This document shows positions 6,982 through 15,662 of a DNA stretch of 41,006 bases, piece by piece. Under the pieces are notes generated by a model, which saw only the letters and a list, made by a program, of their open reading frames with translations, ran no database searches and had not been told where the DNA came from. Source of the stretch: a virus. Location of the stretch: the IMG/VR virus record IMGVR_UViG_3300050821_004847, positions 1 to 41,006 of that record; one strand, given 5' to 3'. Numbering within the stretch: the first letter of the stretch is position 1; each line of letters starts with the position of its first letter. Made by a program: the position numbers and the translations under genes.

Positions 6982-7754
6982 AAGCTTTTATCCTTGGTTT
7001 TGAGCTCTATCATTTGCTCTTCAAAAACCTGAAAGGCATTTTTGAACGCAATGAAAAGGGTTAAATCAAAAATCTCGTTAAAATAAAAAGCTAGGGTTGC
7101 TTGCAGAACGAGCACTTCTAAAAGCCCATTGCTTTGCAGTCTTAACGCTACATTCGAAAATTGATTCGGCGTCACCGGCGCCCCGAGCGCAATCCGATAT
7201 TGAATCGATGATAAAGGCCGCACATCGGCCGGCAACGTGCCGACCGGCACCCAAGCGCCAGGTTGCACTTCGTTTCCAGTTAAGCGCCGCAATTCGCCAA
7301 AGACTTCCAATTGATCGCCAAAGTGCAAAGTCCGATAAGCGAGTTGAGCCAAAAACCATCCGCCGGCCGCGGGAAATGTTTGCGGTACGCCCGCGGCCCG
7401 CATCCAGACGCCATTGCGCCGGCCGTAAACCTGGCCATCTTGCGGCGCCTCTTCGATTCCCGCATAGGCCGCCGGCAACCGTTGGTTGGTGTCCAGGCAA
7501 TAGGTGAGCGGCCCCTCGGCCGCAAGCGAGATTTCCATATAACGCGGTGCGCTCACGTTATCCGTGAAGGAAAAGCCGGCCTGTAACCGGGTCGAATTAA
7601 CAGCGCCTGGCGCCGCCGCGGATCCGGAATAATTGAACCAAAGCGTTGCCGGCCCGTAGTTCACAATCGACCATTGATCGCCCCGGGTGTACCACTCGAG
7701 CGTTTCGGTTTGCAGGGTGCCCAGTTGTCGCGTGTTTTGCCGGCTTGCTTGCAT
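6930..7754 (-). CDS. Tail fibre/tip protein sharing an N-terminal module with the fibre at 10277-12310
   Basis: A 274-aa protein; start at ATG 7754, two bases past the upstream stop. Residues 1-115 are clearly paralogous to the start of the 677-aa fibre (QASRQNTRQL vs QANRQNTRQL, WSIVNYGP vs WSILNYGP, FTDNVSAPRY vs FTDSASAPRF, YGRRNGVW vs YGRRNATW). The middle resembles the C-terminal receptor-binding part of fibres (a YRIALGAPVTP stretch), and the end is helical. It likely attaches to the same site as its paralogue. Receptor specificity cannot be deduced. Confidence 0.65.
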   Translation of the reverse strand: MQASRQNTRQLGTLQTETLEWYTRGDQWSIVNYGPATLWFNYSGSAAAPGAVNSTRLQAGFSFTDNVSAPRYMEISLAAEGPLTYCLDTNQRLPAAYAGIEEAPQDGQVYGRRNGVWMRAAGVPQTFPAAGGWFLAQLAYRTLHFGDQLEVFGELRRLTGNEVQPGAWVPVGTLPADVRPLSSIQYRIALGAPVTPNQFSNVALRLQSNGLLEVLVLQATLAFYFNEIFDLTLFIAFKNAFQVFEEQMIELKTKDKSLWTRMLGRLKETVATES

Positions 7755-7756
7755 AG

Positions 7757-10120
7757 CTATTGTGGCCCCTGATCGCACAGAGATAATTGCGTACGGTGAG
7801 CGGTAACACCCGCACTGCCAACACCAAGAATTATCATAGTGTCCGGCCCCGAGAGAAGCCGGGTTTGTATCGTGATCGTCGGATTGGTGCCGGAAACTAG
7901 TATCGTGAACACCACGGCGCCGCCACTGATATCCTCGGGTACACCGGTCGTTTTCGTGTGTAGAGTTTGCCGCAAGCGGTTGTTACTGTTGCAATCCCAT
8001 TGAAACAACCAAGACGTATTAACTGCCGAGCTCGAATAAAGCGCCGGCACAATCACCACCTCGACAAATGAATTGCCGCCGCGAGGAATGGCAAAAGCGC
8101 CTGTCCATAGCGTTTGCCAACCGGTCGTTAAGGTGAGTTGGTTGGGCTCGATGAGCCTGGTCGTCCCGCGGCGTTGATCAACATAGAGTTTATTCGTTAA
8201 ATGATCGTTCGCGGTCGGCGCCGTTGGAACATGGATACCCGTATTGCTGACCTCCGCAACCGGGGTTGTACTGGTGCCGGCTTGGAACCCGATGCGGTTT
8301 GTGTTCGCGTTCGCCGCGATAATATTAATATGGCCGGGCGTAATATTTATCCCGAACCCGGTTGTGCCGCCGCCCCATAAAGCAATGTGTCGCGAAATGT
8401 CGCGCGGATCACTCTGTGCGAGCGAGCCAAAGCTAATCGAATTAAATATCGTCAAAACACCCGTAGCCCGAACAGCATTAAAAACCTGTCTGACAGTTCC
8501 GCCGGCGTCAATCGCATCGAGCGAAAAGCCTGTTTCCCCGGAATTTCTGAACAAATGAAAATGGTCTTGGGTAGTAGATCCAAAGGCTAAAGTCACCCGG
8601 CCAGTAGTAGTGCCGAGGAGTTTACTTATTAATGTATTACCTTGGATGATGAGCGCCCCGGTCATGGTGTCGCCGGCTTTGCGCACCCCATTATTAGCGT
8701 CAAGAATCGGGCGCCGATTGGTGCCGTCGTTGTTTTCGATTTGCGGTTGGGTATTGACTGAATGGCAACGAATAATGATTCCGGTGCCAACCGCTTTATA
8801 AATTCGGCCGCCACTAAAAAACGTCACCCCGAGCCCATCGGTCGTAAACCCGAGCTCGCCGGCCATCGAGTCGCCGTTGCGGTTGACCGTACTTTGCAAC
8901 CCGGCTTGCACGTTATTTTGACCGTGTACTTGCGGGCTCAAAGCAACTTGGCTCGCCAAGATCGTCACCGTTCCGCCAAGCGCCAAGCGGTTCCAATGAA
9001 GCCCATCGCTTAAAATCATATCACCTACATTGAAAGAAAGCCCACCAACGTCAGGCGTTCCCGGTGGCCAGTTGCCGCCCACCTCAACGATCAGATATTC
9101 ACCTACTCTCGCTTGATCGGCCGGAAATAACGCGGTGCCGGTGTACCCGCTCCCAGGCGTATAGCGCACCGTGCCGGCCGGCGCATTAGCCGCCCCAATC
9201 AAATGCAAATCGTGAGCGAAAAGCCGGTCAACATAGTTTCGGGTTGCTGCTTGATTAGGCGCCTCGGGATCCCTGAAAAGCACTAGGTCACCGGTCATCG
9301 GCCTGGATCCGTCCCGCGGCAGTAGCGGGTCAAGGTCGGCCGGCGGGATCGCGGCAATTTCAAGGTCGACATATTCTTTACTGGCCGCGTGCTCATCGTC
9401 GGTCGGCAAGCCGGCCAAGGTTAGGTCGCCGGTCATCGGTCGGGAACCATCCCGCGGCAAGAGCGGATCAAAATCGGGCGCCGGCGGTACTGGGATCGCC
9501 GAAATAGACTCGTCAACGTATTGCCTCGAGGCCGCGTGAACGCTTTGCGTAGGCAAGCCGGCCAGAGTTAGATCGCCAGTCATTGGCCGGGATCCGTCCC
9601 GCGGCAAGAGCGGATCAAAATCAGGGTCCGGCGGCAACGGAATCAAGGCAATCGAATTGTCAACATACAGTCTCGAGGCCGCGTGCCCGGGTTGCGTCGG
9701 TAAACCGGCCAGGGTTAGATCACCGGTCATGGTGTCGCCGTTGCGGTTCACTGTGCTCTCGAGCCCGTCCTGCACGTTATCCTGGCCGTGTACTGGCGGA
9801 TCGACCGTAACGTTGCGGGCAAGCACCGGTGCCCCGCCGAGTAAGATTCGATTCCAGGCGCCACCGTCACTGATAATCCAATCGCCTTGATTAAACGGTT
9901 GATTGCCGATCGGCCCGGCCGGCGGCCAGGTTCCCCCGATCTCGACTATTAGGTAGTCGCCCACCCGCACTTGATCCGGCGGCAAAATAGCGGTGCCGGT
10001 GTACCCGCTCCCAGGCGTATAGCGCACCGTGCCGGCGAGCGCATTAGCCGCACCAATCAGGCGTAAATCTGTGCTCGGCGCACTAACCCCGCCACCAAAA
10101 CCGCCTCTAGGTCTTGCCAT
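7757..10120 (-). CDS. Large repetitive tail fibre protein
   Basis: A 787-aa protein; ATG 10120 is preferred over an upstream in-frame ATG because a coupled 55-aa ORF ends just inside it. After a Gly-rich start, a module of about 110 aa (19-130) recurs at 305-420. Between the copies lie four repeats of about 45-50 aa built on R-P-M-T-G-D-L-T-L-A-G-L-P-T...H-A-A-S-R-x-Y-V-D, the GDTMTG-type repeat common in phage fibres. The C-terminal part (about 430-787) is a typical trimeric fibre shaft plus tip. It is a probable host-range determinant. The repeats make length variation by recombination likely. Confidence 0.75.
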   Translation of the reverse strand: MARPRGGFGGGVSAPSTDLRLIGAANALAGTVRYTPGSGYTGTAILPPDQVRVGDYLIVEIGGTWPPAGPIGNQPFNQGDWIISDGGAWNRILLGGAPVLARNVTVDPPVHGQDNVQDGLESTVNRNGDTMTGDLTLAGLPTQPGHAASRLYVDNSIALIPLPPDPDFDPLLPRDGSRPMTGDLTLAGLPTQSVHAASRQYVDESISAIPVPPAPDFDPLLPRDGSRPMTGDLTLAGLPTDDEHAASKEYVDLEIAAIPPADLDPLLPRDGSRPMTGDLVLFRDPEAPNQAATRNYVDRLFAHDLHLIGAANAPAGTVRYTPGSGYTGTALFPADQARVGEYLIVEVGGNWPPGTPDVGGLSFNVGDMILSDGLHWNRLALGGTVTILASQVALSPQVHGQNNVQAGLQSTVNRNGDSMAGELGFTTDGLGVTFFSGGRIYKAVGTGIIIRCHSVNTQPQIENNDGTNRRPILDANNGVRKAGDTMTGALIIQGNTLISKLLGTTTGRVTLAFGSTTQDHFHLFRNSGETGFSLDAIDAGGTVRQVFNAVRATGVLTIFNSISFGSLAQSDPRDISRHIALWGGGTTGFGINITPGHINIIAANANTNRIGFQAGTSTTPVAEVSNTGIHVPTAPTANDHLTNKLYVDQRRGTTRLIEPNQLTLTTGWQTLWTGAFAIPRGGNSFVEVVIVPALYSSSAVNTSWLFQWDCNSNNRLRQTLHTKTTGVPEDISGGAVVFTILVSGTNPTITIQTRLLSGPDTMIILGVGSAGVTAHRTQLSLCDQGPQ
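9221..9742 (-). repeat. Tandem coding repeats in the fibre gene
   Basis: Four units encode the motif M-T-G-D-L plus H-A-A-S-x-x-Y-V-D, the inner three highly similar at DNA level and separated by a Pro-rich P-D-F-D-P-L-L-P-R-D-G-S linker. Outside them, an exact 47-bp direct repeat (9132-9178 and 9990-10036) marks the two copies of the flanking module. The pattern is coding and in frame, so it is a protein repeat, not a CRISPR array. Confidence 0.8.
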
Positions 10121-10274
10121 AAAGCCAATCCGGAATTTCCGCGGTGCCCTCGATCGTTTTGATTTGTGTTTCGGCCGCGGTTTGTTCCTCGGTCGTGATT
10201 CTCGAGCTCGCCGGCGCATGAAAGCCAAACCCGGCGCCCGGTCCAAACTCTGTGATTTTAGAGGAAAACGGCAT
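10107..10274 (-). CDS. Small protein between fibre genes, 55 aa
   Basis: ATG 10274 follows the stop of the 677-aa fibre by two bases (TAACGATG). The ORF ends in TAG 14 bases past the start of the 787-aa fibre, so the three genes are translationally chained. The peptide starts MPFSSKITEFGPGAGFGF and ends IPDWLYGKT. No family is recognised. It could be a small fibre accessory protein, or a leader whose translation opens the next start. Confidence 0.45.
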   Translation of the reverse strand: MPFSSKITEFGPGAGFGFHAPASSRITTEEQTAAETQIKTIEGTAEIPDWLYGKT

Positions 10275-10276
10275 CG

Positions 10277-12310
10277 TTAGTTCATGGTTAGACTAAAAAT
10301 GTGCGAAATATAAATTGCTTGCGTGCCGTGAACCCCACCCGTCACCGGGATCCGCGTAAACAAATCAAGAGCACCCGAACTACCGAGTTGTAAATATCCT
10401 TGATCTAATTGTTGAATGGCGGGTGTATTGGTATCGGCCTCGGCAACACACGGACACAATTGCATCTGTGATAAGGTCAATGGCCGATAACCCACCGGCA
10501 AAATGCACAATTGCGTCGGTAGTACGGTTGGCGGGTTATATGGCGGCAAAGAGGCCCCGGCCGCTCGTTGGAGTTGCCCGATAATTTGGACCAGGCCGCC
10601 GCCCTGCAAATGCCGATAGCGTAGAGTCGCGGTGCCGGCCCACCCGGCTCCTTGAACCGAAATCGTTTGAATCGGCCCCGGCCCGATCACGGTATCAACG
10701 TAATCGCGCCGGGTTAAATGTTCATTGGCCGTAGGTTGCGCGGTTGCGCTAATATTTCGGCCACGGATATCGAGCGGATTATTGGCAATCGCTTCCTTGA
10801 AAACTAATTCGTCGGCCGTTTGATTCAAAGCTAATCGGCCAATGCGAAAACCGCCATTGCCGGGTGTGTTGTGATTAATGAAAACAATCGTGCTTTCACC
10901 CGGGGTCAACGTTTGATTGTTTCCCGGCTCGGCATGAGCCAAAATTACATTTGCCAAATTCCACGTCGAGCCATTTGGCCGGGTGATTTCAAAGCGGCCA
11001 CCGGCAAGCACCGTGTCGCCGCGGATAATGGCCCCGCCCTCCATTTCCACCCGCCCGTCGCCGTGCGATAAAAACAAAGCCTCGCCCAAGACTTGGCCCC
11101 CGTTCATTCGGTAAAAGTAAAGCCCGGGCCCTTTCGGCGCCGTTGGGATATACTGCCCAACGATGGACCACCGGCCACTGTCGTTTTCGCTGAAAGATAT
11201 TTCGGCGTTTTCGCTGGTCGGTCCATTGATCCGAAATGCTGTGCCGGCAACATCGCCAGTCACAACCAAGCCCCGAACCGAAACCCGGCCGTTGGTTGGA
11301 TCAATGAAGAAATCGCGAATTGGTGTAAATGGCGGGCCGCCTCGAGTAATTGCGAACCCGGTTTGCGCTCCGGCAAATGCCGCGCCGAGCGTAAAACGAA
11401 CCGTGTTAGTACCATCAACAAGAAGAATCAATGAAGCTTCACCGGCTTCCATACGGATCACTGCGTCACCAAAAGCTGGAGGAGCGAATTGCCTGATGAT
11501 AAGGCCGCCGCCCTCGATCCGTAGCGTCCCGGTCATCGTGTCGCCGGTTAGGAGTACGGCCATTCTCGTCGGCGAGCTCTCAAGAAAATGCCGGGTGACG
11601 TATTCATTCGGCAAGGCAATGTCGAGATTGCCCGTTTTATAGGCCGCCTCGCACTCCGTCTCATGCAGAACACAATGACCATCTGGGCGCCGGATCGAGA
11701 ACGGAAAATCAAGAATCGCGCTGCCATCACTGTTCATTCGCGCGAAATAAAGCCCATTCGGCCGATCTGGTAGAGCTAGGTGCGCTGCACCTAAGATCCA
11801 ACGCGGTTCATTGAATCGTCCAAGAATAATCGCGCAAATCTCTTCACCATTTAAAGCGAACACCGCTTGCGGATCGCTATTGATAATCAACGGGCCGGTC
11901 ATGGTGTCGCCGAGAATATTAACCGCTCGTTGCCAGGTCGCGTTGCGCCGGCCATAGAGCACCCCGTCAAGCGGCGCCTCTTCCACGTCGCCGGTGCCCC
12001 CGCCCGGCGGTAAAGAGCCGGCCCCGTAGCGTTGATTGGTGTTCAGGCAATAGGTCAGGCCGCCGGCTTCTGACGTGAGCGAAAGTTGCAAAAACCGCGG
12101 GGCACTGGCCGAATCGGTGAACGAATAGCCGGGCTCGAGCTTGGTCGATTGCACCTCCCCGGGCGACGCATCAACCCCGGGCGTATAGGAAAACCAAAGG
12201 ATTCCCGGGCCATAGTTGAGAATCGACCACTCGGCCCCTTGAGTGAACCACTCCATGATTTCTTGAGCGCCGGCGGCCAGTTGCCGGGTGTTTTGGCGAT
12301 TCGCTTGCAT
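10277..12310 (-). CDS. Tail fibre protein
   Basis: A 677-aa protein. An N-terminal attachment module (1-120) is shared with the 274-aa fibre at 6930-7754. At least two G-D-T-M-T-G repeats (NILGDTMTGPLIIN and LLTGDTMTGTLRIEGG) precede a beta-rich shaft. The C-terminal 110 residues (from ISVQGAGWAGTATLRYR) form a separate small tip domain. The start lies seven bases after the preceding gene. A fibre role is inferred from these repeats and position downstream of gpI and gpH-like genes. Confidence 0.72.
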   Translation of the reverse strand: MQANRQNTRQLAAGAQEIMEWFTQGAEWSILNYGPGILWFSYTPGVDASPGEVQSTKLEPGYSFTDSASAPRFLQLSLTSEAGGLTYCLNTNQRYGAGSLPPGGGTGDVEEAPLDGVLYGRRNATWQRAVNILGDTMTGPLIINSDPQAVFALNGEEICAIILGRFNEPRWILGAAHLALPDRPNGLYFARMNSDGSAILDFPFSIRRPDGHCVLHETECEAAYKTGNLDIALPNEYVTRHFLESSPTRMAVLLTGDTMTGTLRIEGGGLIIRQFAPPAFGDAVIRMEAGEASLILLVDGTNTVRFTLGAAFAGAQTGFAITRGGPPFTPIRDFFIDPTNGRVSVRGLVVTGDVAGTAFRINGPTSENAEISFSENDSGRWSIVGQYIPTAPKGPGLYFYRMNGGQVLGEALFLSHGDGRVEMEGGAIIRGDTVLAGGRFEITRPNGSTWNLANVILAHAEPGNNQTLTPGESTIVFINHNTPGNGGFRIGRLALNQTADELVFKEAIANNPLDIRGRNISATAQPTANEHLTRRDYVDTVIGPGPIQTISVQGAGWAGTATLRYRHLQGGGLVQIIGQLQRAAGASLPPYNPPTVLPTQLCILPVGYRPLTLSQMQLCPCVAEADTNTPAIQQLDQGYLQLGSSGALDLFTRIPVTGGVHGTQAIYISHIFSLTMN

Positions 12311-12317
12311 AGTGGTT

Positions 12318-14117
12318 TTAGGCGGGCAAAAGGGTCGCTTCCAAATCGGTCGCCGCGGGTGGTGTAATTTGGATTAGTCCTCTCGCCGTTAAAGTATCAA
12401 TGTTGGGTAGAGCCGTCCCGTATTGAATGCCAGGGGCTCTTCCCACGGTTATATGTCCTAAATCGGTGACGTATAAATCAGTCGTTGTATTGGCACGAAA
12501 ATCTAGATTACCTGGTCCAATGCCAGCAACTAAACCACCGTTGGAAGCGTAAGCCCCAAACCCCGTATTATATAGAGCTCCTCCAAAACCCATGAGAATG
12601 GTGCTGTCAAAAATCGCGGCAAGTCCCACTCTATTGTTCATCGCAAGACAATATCCGGTGAAAACGATTTTACCGCCATTTTCAACCAAAAACCCATAAC
12701 CGCTGCTAATAAGATTTCCTGGACTAAAAGAAGCGGCACACTCACTGCAATTCAAAAACGCTCCGCGCGGAACCCTGAAACCGTTTCCGCATTGATTTAC
12801 CCTAACAAGATTAAAATTATGTGTACCAAAATATACAATCACGGCATCAGAAGTATCATCCGTAAATCTGGCGATACCAACGAAATCAATGGTTGTTGAC
12901 CTAAATGAATCAAGAGTAAGTCCAATTCCGATCGTATCGCCGATAATAGCAAAATTTTGTAATAAGCTTAATCCCGAAATTTCAAAACCCGTGATACCAG
13001 AAACAACATTAAGAACACTCCTGAATTTAATCATTGTTCCTTGATTAACCGCAGTTAAATCAAAAGCGATCGAGGCCGGGAAATTAATGGTGATAACCTG
13101 CCCCACTACATTGGCAACTTGAAAAGTATTATTGAGAGTCGCATGAGGAGCGGTTGCAATCGTTACGTTTACTCCGTCAATCATCACCCAATCGCCGACG
13201 ATGATGTCGATGGCACCCGTAATAGTTATCGGAACTGTATAAGCGCGACTAACTCCAGTAGTTGGACCCACGCTTGTGATATTATGAACTATTCCCAGGC
13301 TGCCAATTATCCGAATTTGCTGGGCCTGAGGGTGATTCACCACTATCGGCGCAATAATCGGATCAAGATTGGTATCGACATTAATCGTAGCGAAGAGATT
13401 GGGCGGAATATAAGTTTCGGCTAAACTATCTAAAGCTTCTGAAATGGTTTGGAAACTGGTATCTGGTGCCCCCCCTGGATGGCTCAATGGTACATAGAGA
13501 TCTAGATTGAAACGCAAAAACTTTTGCGAAATCGTAACACTAAACGGGTCAAGCGAATCTTCTATAAGTTCAATCCCGTCCCCGGCCACTGCCCGCTTAA
13601 ACCGCAGGGTGTTGGCGATCTTTTCATGGAACCAACCCGGGCCGACCGTTTCGGCCCCAATATTCTCGGCCAGGATATCGCCGCTTGCCCCAACGATTAT
13701 GGTTGGTGGTTGCGACCGATCAACCATTACCTTGATTTTGAAAGCGTGAATCGATTGAACGGCCGGGTCCACGTTATCGGCGCCCGTCGCCATCACGTTA
13801 GAGGCCGTATATAGCCGGTCGGCCTCGGTCCCGATATGCGCCATCACCCCGAGCTCGCGAAGTAGGAAAGCAACGGGCGCCTGGCTTGAATTAAAGGCCG
13901 CATCGATCAGGAAAACGCCGTCACCCTGGTCAACCTGTTGGGTGATCGCGACATCCATCACATGATTTATTAGCCCGGTGAGCGGAAAAATATCGTCCGG
14001 TGCGGTCGCCTGGCCACTGCCAACGACAACGGTAGTAATCACTAATTGTTCGCCGGCTTGAGCTCGGCCCAACATATCGCGGCCAACGTTGGTCCAAATT
14101 TGCTGGTTGATACTCAT
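12318..14117 (-). CDS. P2 gpH-like tail fibre with beta-helix C-terminus
   Basis: A 599-aa protein. The N-terminal 180 residues (starting SINQQIWTNVGRDMLGRAQAG) match the phage tail-collar/fibre N-terminal domain found in P2 gpH-type fibres that dock on gpI/gpJ baseplates (LRELGVMAHIGTEADRLYT, VKVMVDRS-type core). From about residue 185 the sequence becomes an extended parallel beta-helix with many I/V/N turns. Base composition drops sharply to AT-rich over the same stretch (about 12320-13560), a sign that the tip was acquired separately. The start overlaps the preceding 42-aa ORF (ATGA). Confidence 0.75.
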   Translation of the reverse strand: MSINQQIWTNVGRDMLGRAQAGEQLVITTVVVGSGQATAPDDIFPLTGLINHVMDVAITQQVDQGDGVFLIDAAFNSSQAPVAFLLRELGVMAHIGTEADRLYTASNVMATGADNVDPAVQSIHAFKIKVMVDRSQPPTIIVGASGDILAENIGAETVGPGWFHEKIANTLRFKRAVAGDGIELIEDSLDPFSVTISQKFLRFNLDLYVPLSHPGGAPDTSFQTISEALDSLAETYIPPNLFATINVDTNLDPIIAPIVVNHPQAQQIRIIGSLGIVHNITSVGPTTGVSRAYTVPITITGAIDIIVGDWVMIDGVNVTIATAPHATLNNTFQVANVVGQVITINFPASIAFDLTAVNQGTMIKFRSVLNVVSGITGFEISGLSLLQNFAIIGDTIGIGLTLDSFRSTTIDFVGIARFTDDTSDAVIVYFGTHNFNLVRVNQCGNGFRVPRGAFLNCSECAASFSPGNLISSGYGFLVENGGKIVFTGYCLAMNNRVGLAAIFDSTILMGFGGALYNTGFGAYASNGGLVAGIGPGNLDFRANTTTDLYVTDLGHITVGRAPGIQYGTALPNIDTLTARGLIQITPPAATDLEATLLPA

Positions 14118-14242
14118 GCGATTGGTTCCTCAACGGTCACGTATTTCCAAGATAGGCTCACGACAGCAACAAAGACGGCCAAGTTTGATTCGGTAGGACC
14201 GACCGTGAAAATCAAAACGTTCGTATCGGCCTTGGCTTTCAT
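14114..14242 (-). CDS. Small ORF (42 aa) carrying a duplicated gpI C-terminal motif
   Basis: The ATG overlaps the stop of the TIG ORF (ATGA at 14242-14239), and the TGA overlaps the fibre start (ATGA at 14117-14114). Its end, VSLSWKYVTVEEP, repeats VSLPWKYVTSEAP in gpI; the match also holds at DNA level (14136-14154 vs 15049-15067). It looks like the displaced original 3' end of gene I after insertion of the TIG array. Whether the peptide has its own role is unknown. Confidence 0.5.
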   Translation of the reverse strand: MKAKADTNVLIFTVGPTESNLAVFVAVVSLSWKYVTVEEPIA

Positions 14243-14814
14243 TTCTGGGCTTGTTCTTTGGCAGGTCGAGAAGTCAAAGGTGTCGGGGTTTCGAATCGCG
14301 GATCCGTTACATATACGGGCACCGCACGCGCGGCCGTCCCAACATCTAACGGTAGAGTCGTGTGAATTTCTGCACTGTTGACGAAAGTTGTGGCCACCGG
14401 GGCCCCCTCCCAGACAATAACCGAAACCGGCAAAAAGTTCTGACCGATAACCGTTAAGATAGGCAACACATGATTCGCCTGTGAGATATTCGGAATCAAT
14501 TGCGTGATGATAGTTTTAGCCGTGACCGCGAAGTTCACTTGATTGCTATCGAGTGTCCCTGTCCTAACCAGCACCGGAACGTTCCTCGGCAAACCAACGG
14601 CGAGTAAATCGTCAGCATCCAAATGGTTGGCACTGACGAAAGTTGTGGCCAATTCAACGCCATCAAAGACAATCACGCTGGTCGATTGAAAATTGAACCC
14701 CTCGACAGAAAAGGAAATTTCTTCTCCTTCGAGTGAAGTATTTGGAATCAATAGAGCTAAAATCGGATTGATCTCAATTGTGACAATAAAGTTGAGTGAA
14801 TTGGAGTCGGCCAT
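14239..14814 (-). CDS. IPT/TIG Ig-like domain array (probably the frameshifted extension of gpI)
   Basis: A 191-codon ORF encoding two IPT/TIG Ig-like domains, recognisable by I-x-x-L-I-P-N, V-E-G-F-N-F / V-I-G-Q-N-F, S-V-I-V-F-D-G and L-P-x-x-V-P-V-x-V. The same frame is open upstream of its ATG to the T10 tract at 14940-14949, encoding most of one further domain (VIYFDGNPIPTTFLDSQHL...VYVRTN). It therefore reads as the C-terminal part of a 474-aa gpI-TIG fusion made by a -1 shift rather than a separate gene, although ATG 14814 could also start a stand-alone product. Ig-like domains on phage baseplates or fibres usually aid weak surface binding. Confidence 0.65.
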   Translation of the reverse strand: MADSNSLNFIVTIEINPILALLIPNTSLEGEEISFSVEGFNFQSTSVIVFDGVELATTFVSANHLDADDLLAVGLPRNVPVLVRTGTLDSNQVNFAVTAKTIITQLIPNISQANHVLPILTVIGQNFLPVSVIVWEGAPVATTFVNSAEIHTTLPLDVGTAARAVPVYVTDPRFETPTPLTSRPAKEQAQK

Positions 14815-14876
14815 ATTTGTCCTTACATAAACGGGTTTGGTGCCTTCGGTGCCTACGTTGAAAGGGTTTGTACTGG

Positions 14877-15662
14877 TCAGGTGTTGACTATCGAGAAAGG
14901 TTGTAGGAATTGGATTGCCATCAAAATAAATGACGCTAGAAAAAAAAAATTGGTGCCGATCACTTCCAAGCTTATGTCGGCCCCCGGCACAGCACTTGGC
15001 GGGTTAATCGCGTTGACAATCGGTGTCCCGAGCTCCGGCGCCTCGCTAGTCACATATTTCCAAGGTAACGAAACCGCCGCCCACCAAATTTCTAGATCAC
15101 TTCGCCGGGCCCGAATTATCCCCTCATCCCATCGGGTCAACGGTTTATAAGCTCGGACGATTTGTGCAACCCGGGCCTCGGCCACCGGGTCGATCACTTC
15201 TTGATCAATTAAAATCCGGAACCTATATCGGTCGTGCCAGTTCCACCCGTTAGCGTCCGGCGTTTCGTCCGGATAATTCGGCGGGAAAGGAATCTTGTAT
15301 TCAAACCATTCTTGAACCGTCGCCGAGCCCGGCGGGAAAAACTGGTCGCAAACGTCTTGGATCAGTTGCACGGTGCCTTTGCGGGTGTGCCAATCCAGGC
15401 TCGATTTTATCACCAGTTGTTTCAGGGCGACGGGTGCGGCCGCGTCGAAGAAATCTACGTGAAACTGCCATGCTAACAAATCCAAAAGCTTGTCGTTGGT
15501 GATCGTATCAATGGCCGGCAAAATGATGGTCTGATTGATATCGTCGATGAGCTCGCGGAATTGCCGGTCAAGCGCCTCGCAAATCGCTTGCACGTTCACG
15601 TCGTCGGCAATCGATGGCGGGCAGGCATCGATCAAACGGCTTTGTCTGATCGGTACGCTCAT
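14877..15662 (-). CDS. I: P2-type tail protein I (baseplate)
   Basis: The ORF encodes 261 aa; its start overlaps the gpJ stop (ATGA). Residues 1-195 are typical of P2 gpI (a RLIDACPPSIADD start, I-D-x-L-P-I-like helices, LAWQFHVDFFD, HTRKGTVQLIQ). gpI caps the wedge and connects J to fibre proteins. At about residue 217 a TIG domain begins (TPIVNAINPPSAVPGADISL) and is broken after VIGTNFFF by the T10 run. In the zero frame the last 20 residues are unrelated hydrophobic sequence, while the -1 frame completes the domain. The zero-frame product would be a truncated form. Confidence 0.85.
   Translation of the reverse strand: MSVPIRQSRLIDACPPSIADDVNVQAICEALDRQFRELIDDINQTIILPAIDTITNDKLLDLLAWQFHVDFFDAAAPVALKQLVIKSSLDWHTRKGTVQLIQDVCDQFFPPGSATVQEWFEYKIPFPPNYPDETPDANGWNWHDRYRFRILIDQEVIDPVAEARVAQIVRAYKPLTRWDEGIIRARRSDLEIWWAAVSLPWKYVTSEAPELGTPIVNAINPPSAVPGADISLEVIGTNFFFLASFILMAIQFLQPFSIVNT
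14940..14949 (-). other. T10 slippery tract: frameshift or transcript-slippage site in gene I
   Basis: Ten consecutive T on the coding strand fall exactly where the gpI frame must shift by -1 (equal to reading 11 T) to join the TIG array. With 11 T the loop between N-F and S-V-I has three residues, as in the two downstream TIG domains; with 8 T it would have two. The joined frame has 475 codons from 15662 to 14239. Either programmed ribosomal or RNA-polymerase slippage, or a homopolymer deletion or sequencing error, explains it. Confidence 0.7.

Noticed and set aside
9221-9742. Regular repeats that might be a CRISPR array.
   Set aside because: Units are in-frame coding repeats of the GDTMTG fibre type, with conserved rather than unique spacers.
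10121-10246. N-terminal extension of the 787-aa fibre (basic, Arg-rich).
   Set aside because: It is out of frame with the well-coupled 55-aa ORF and has the look of a shadow frame.
6930-14117. Variable tail-fibre region as a possible diversity-generating retroelement.
   Set aside because: No reverse transcriptase gene and no template repeat with adenine-specific differences were found in the window.
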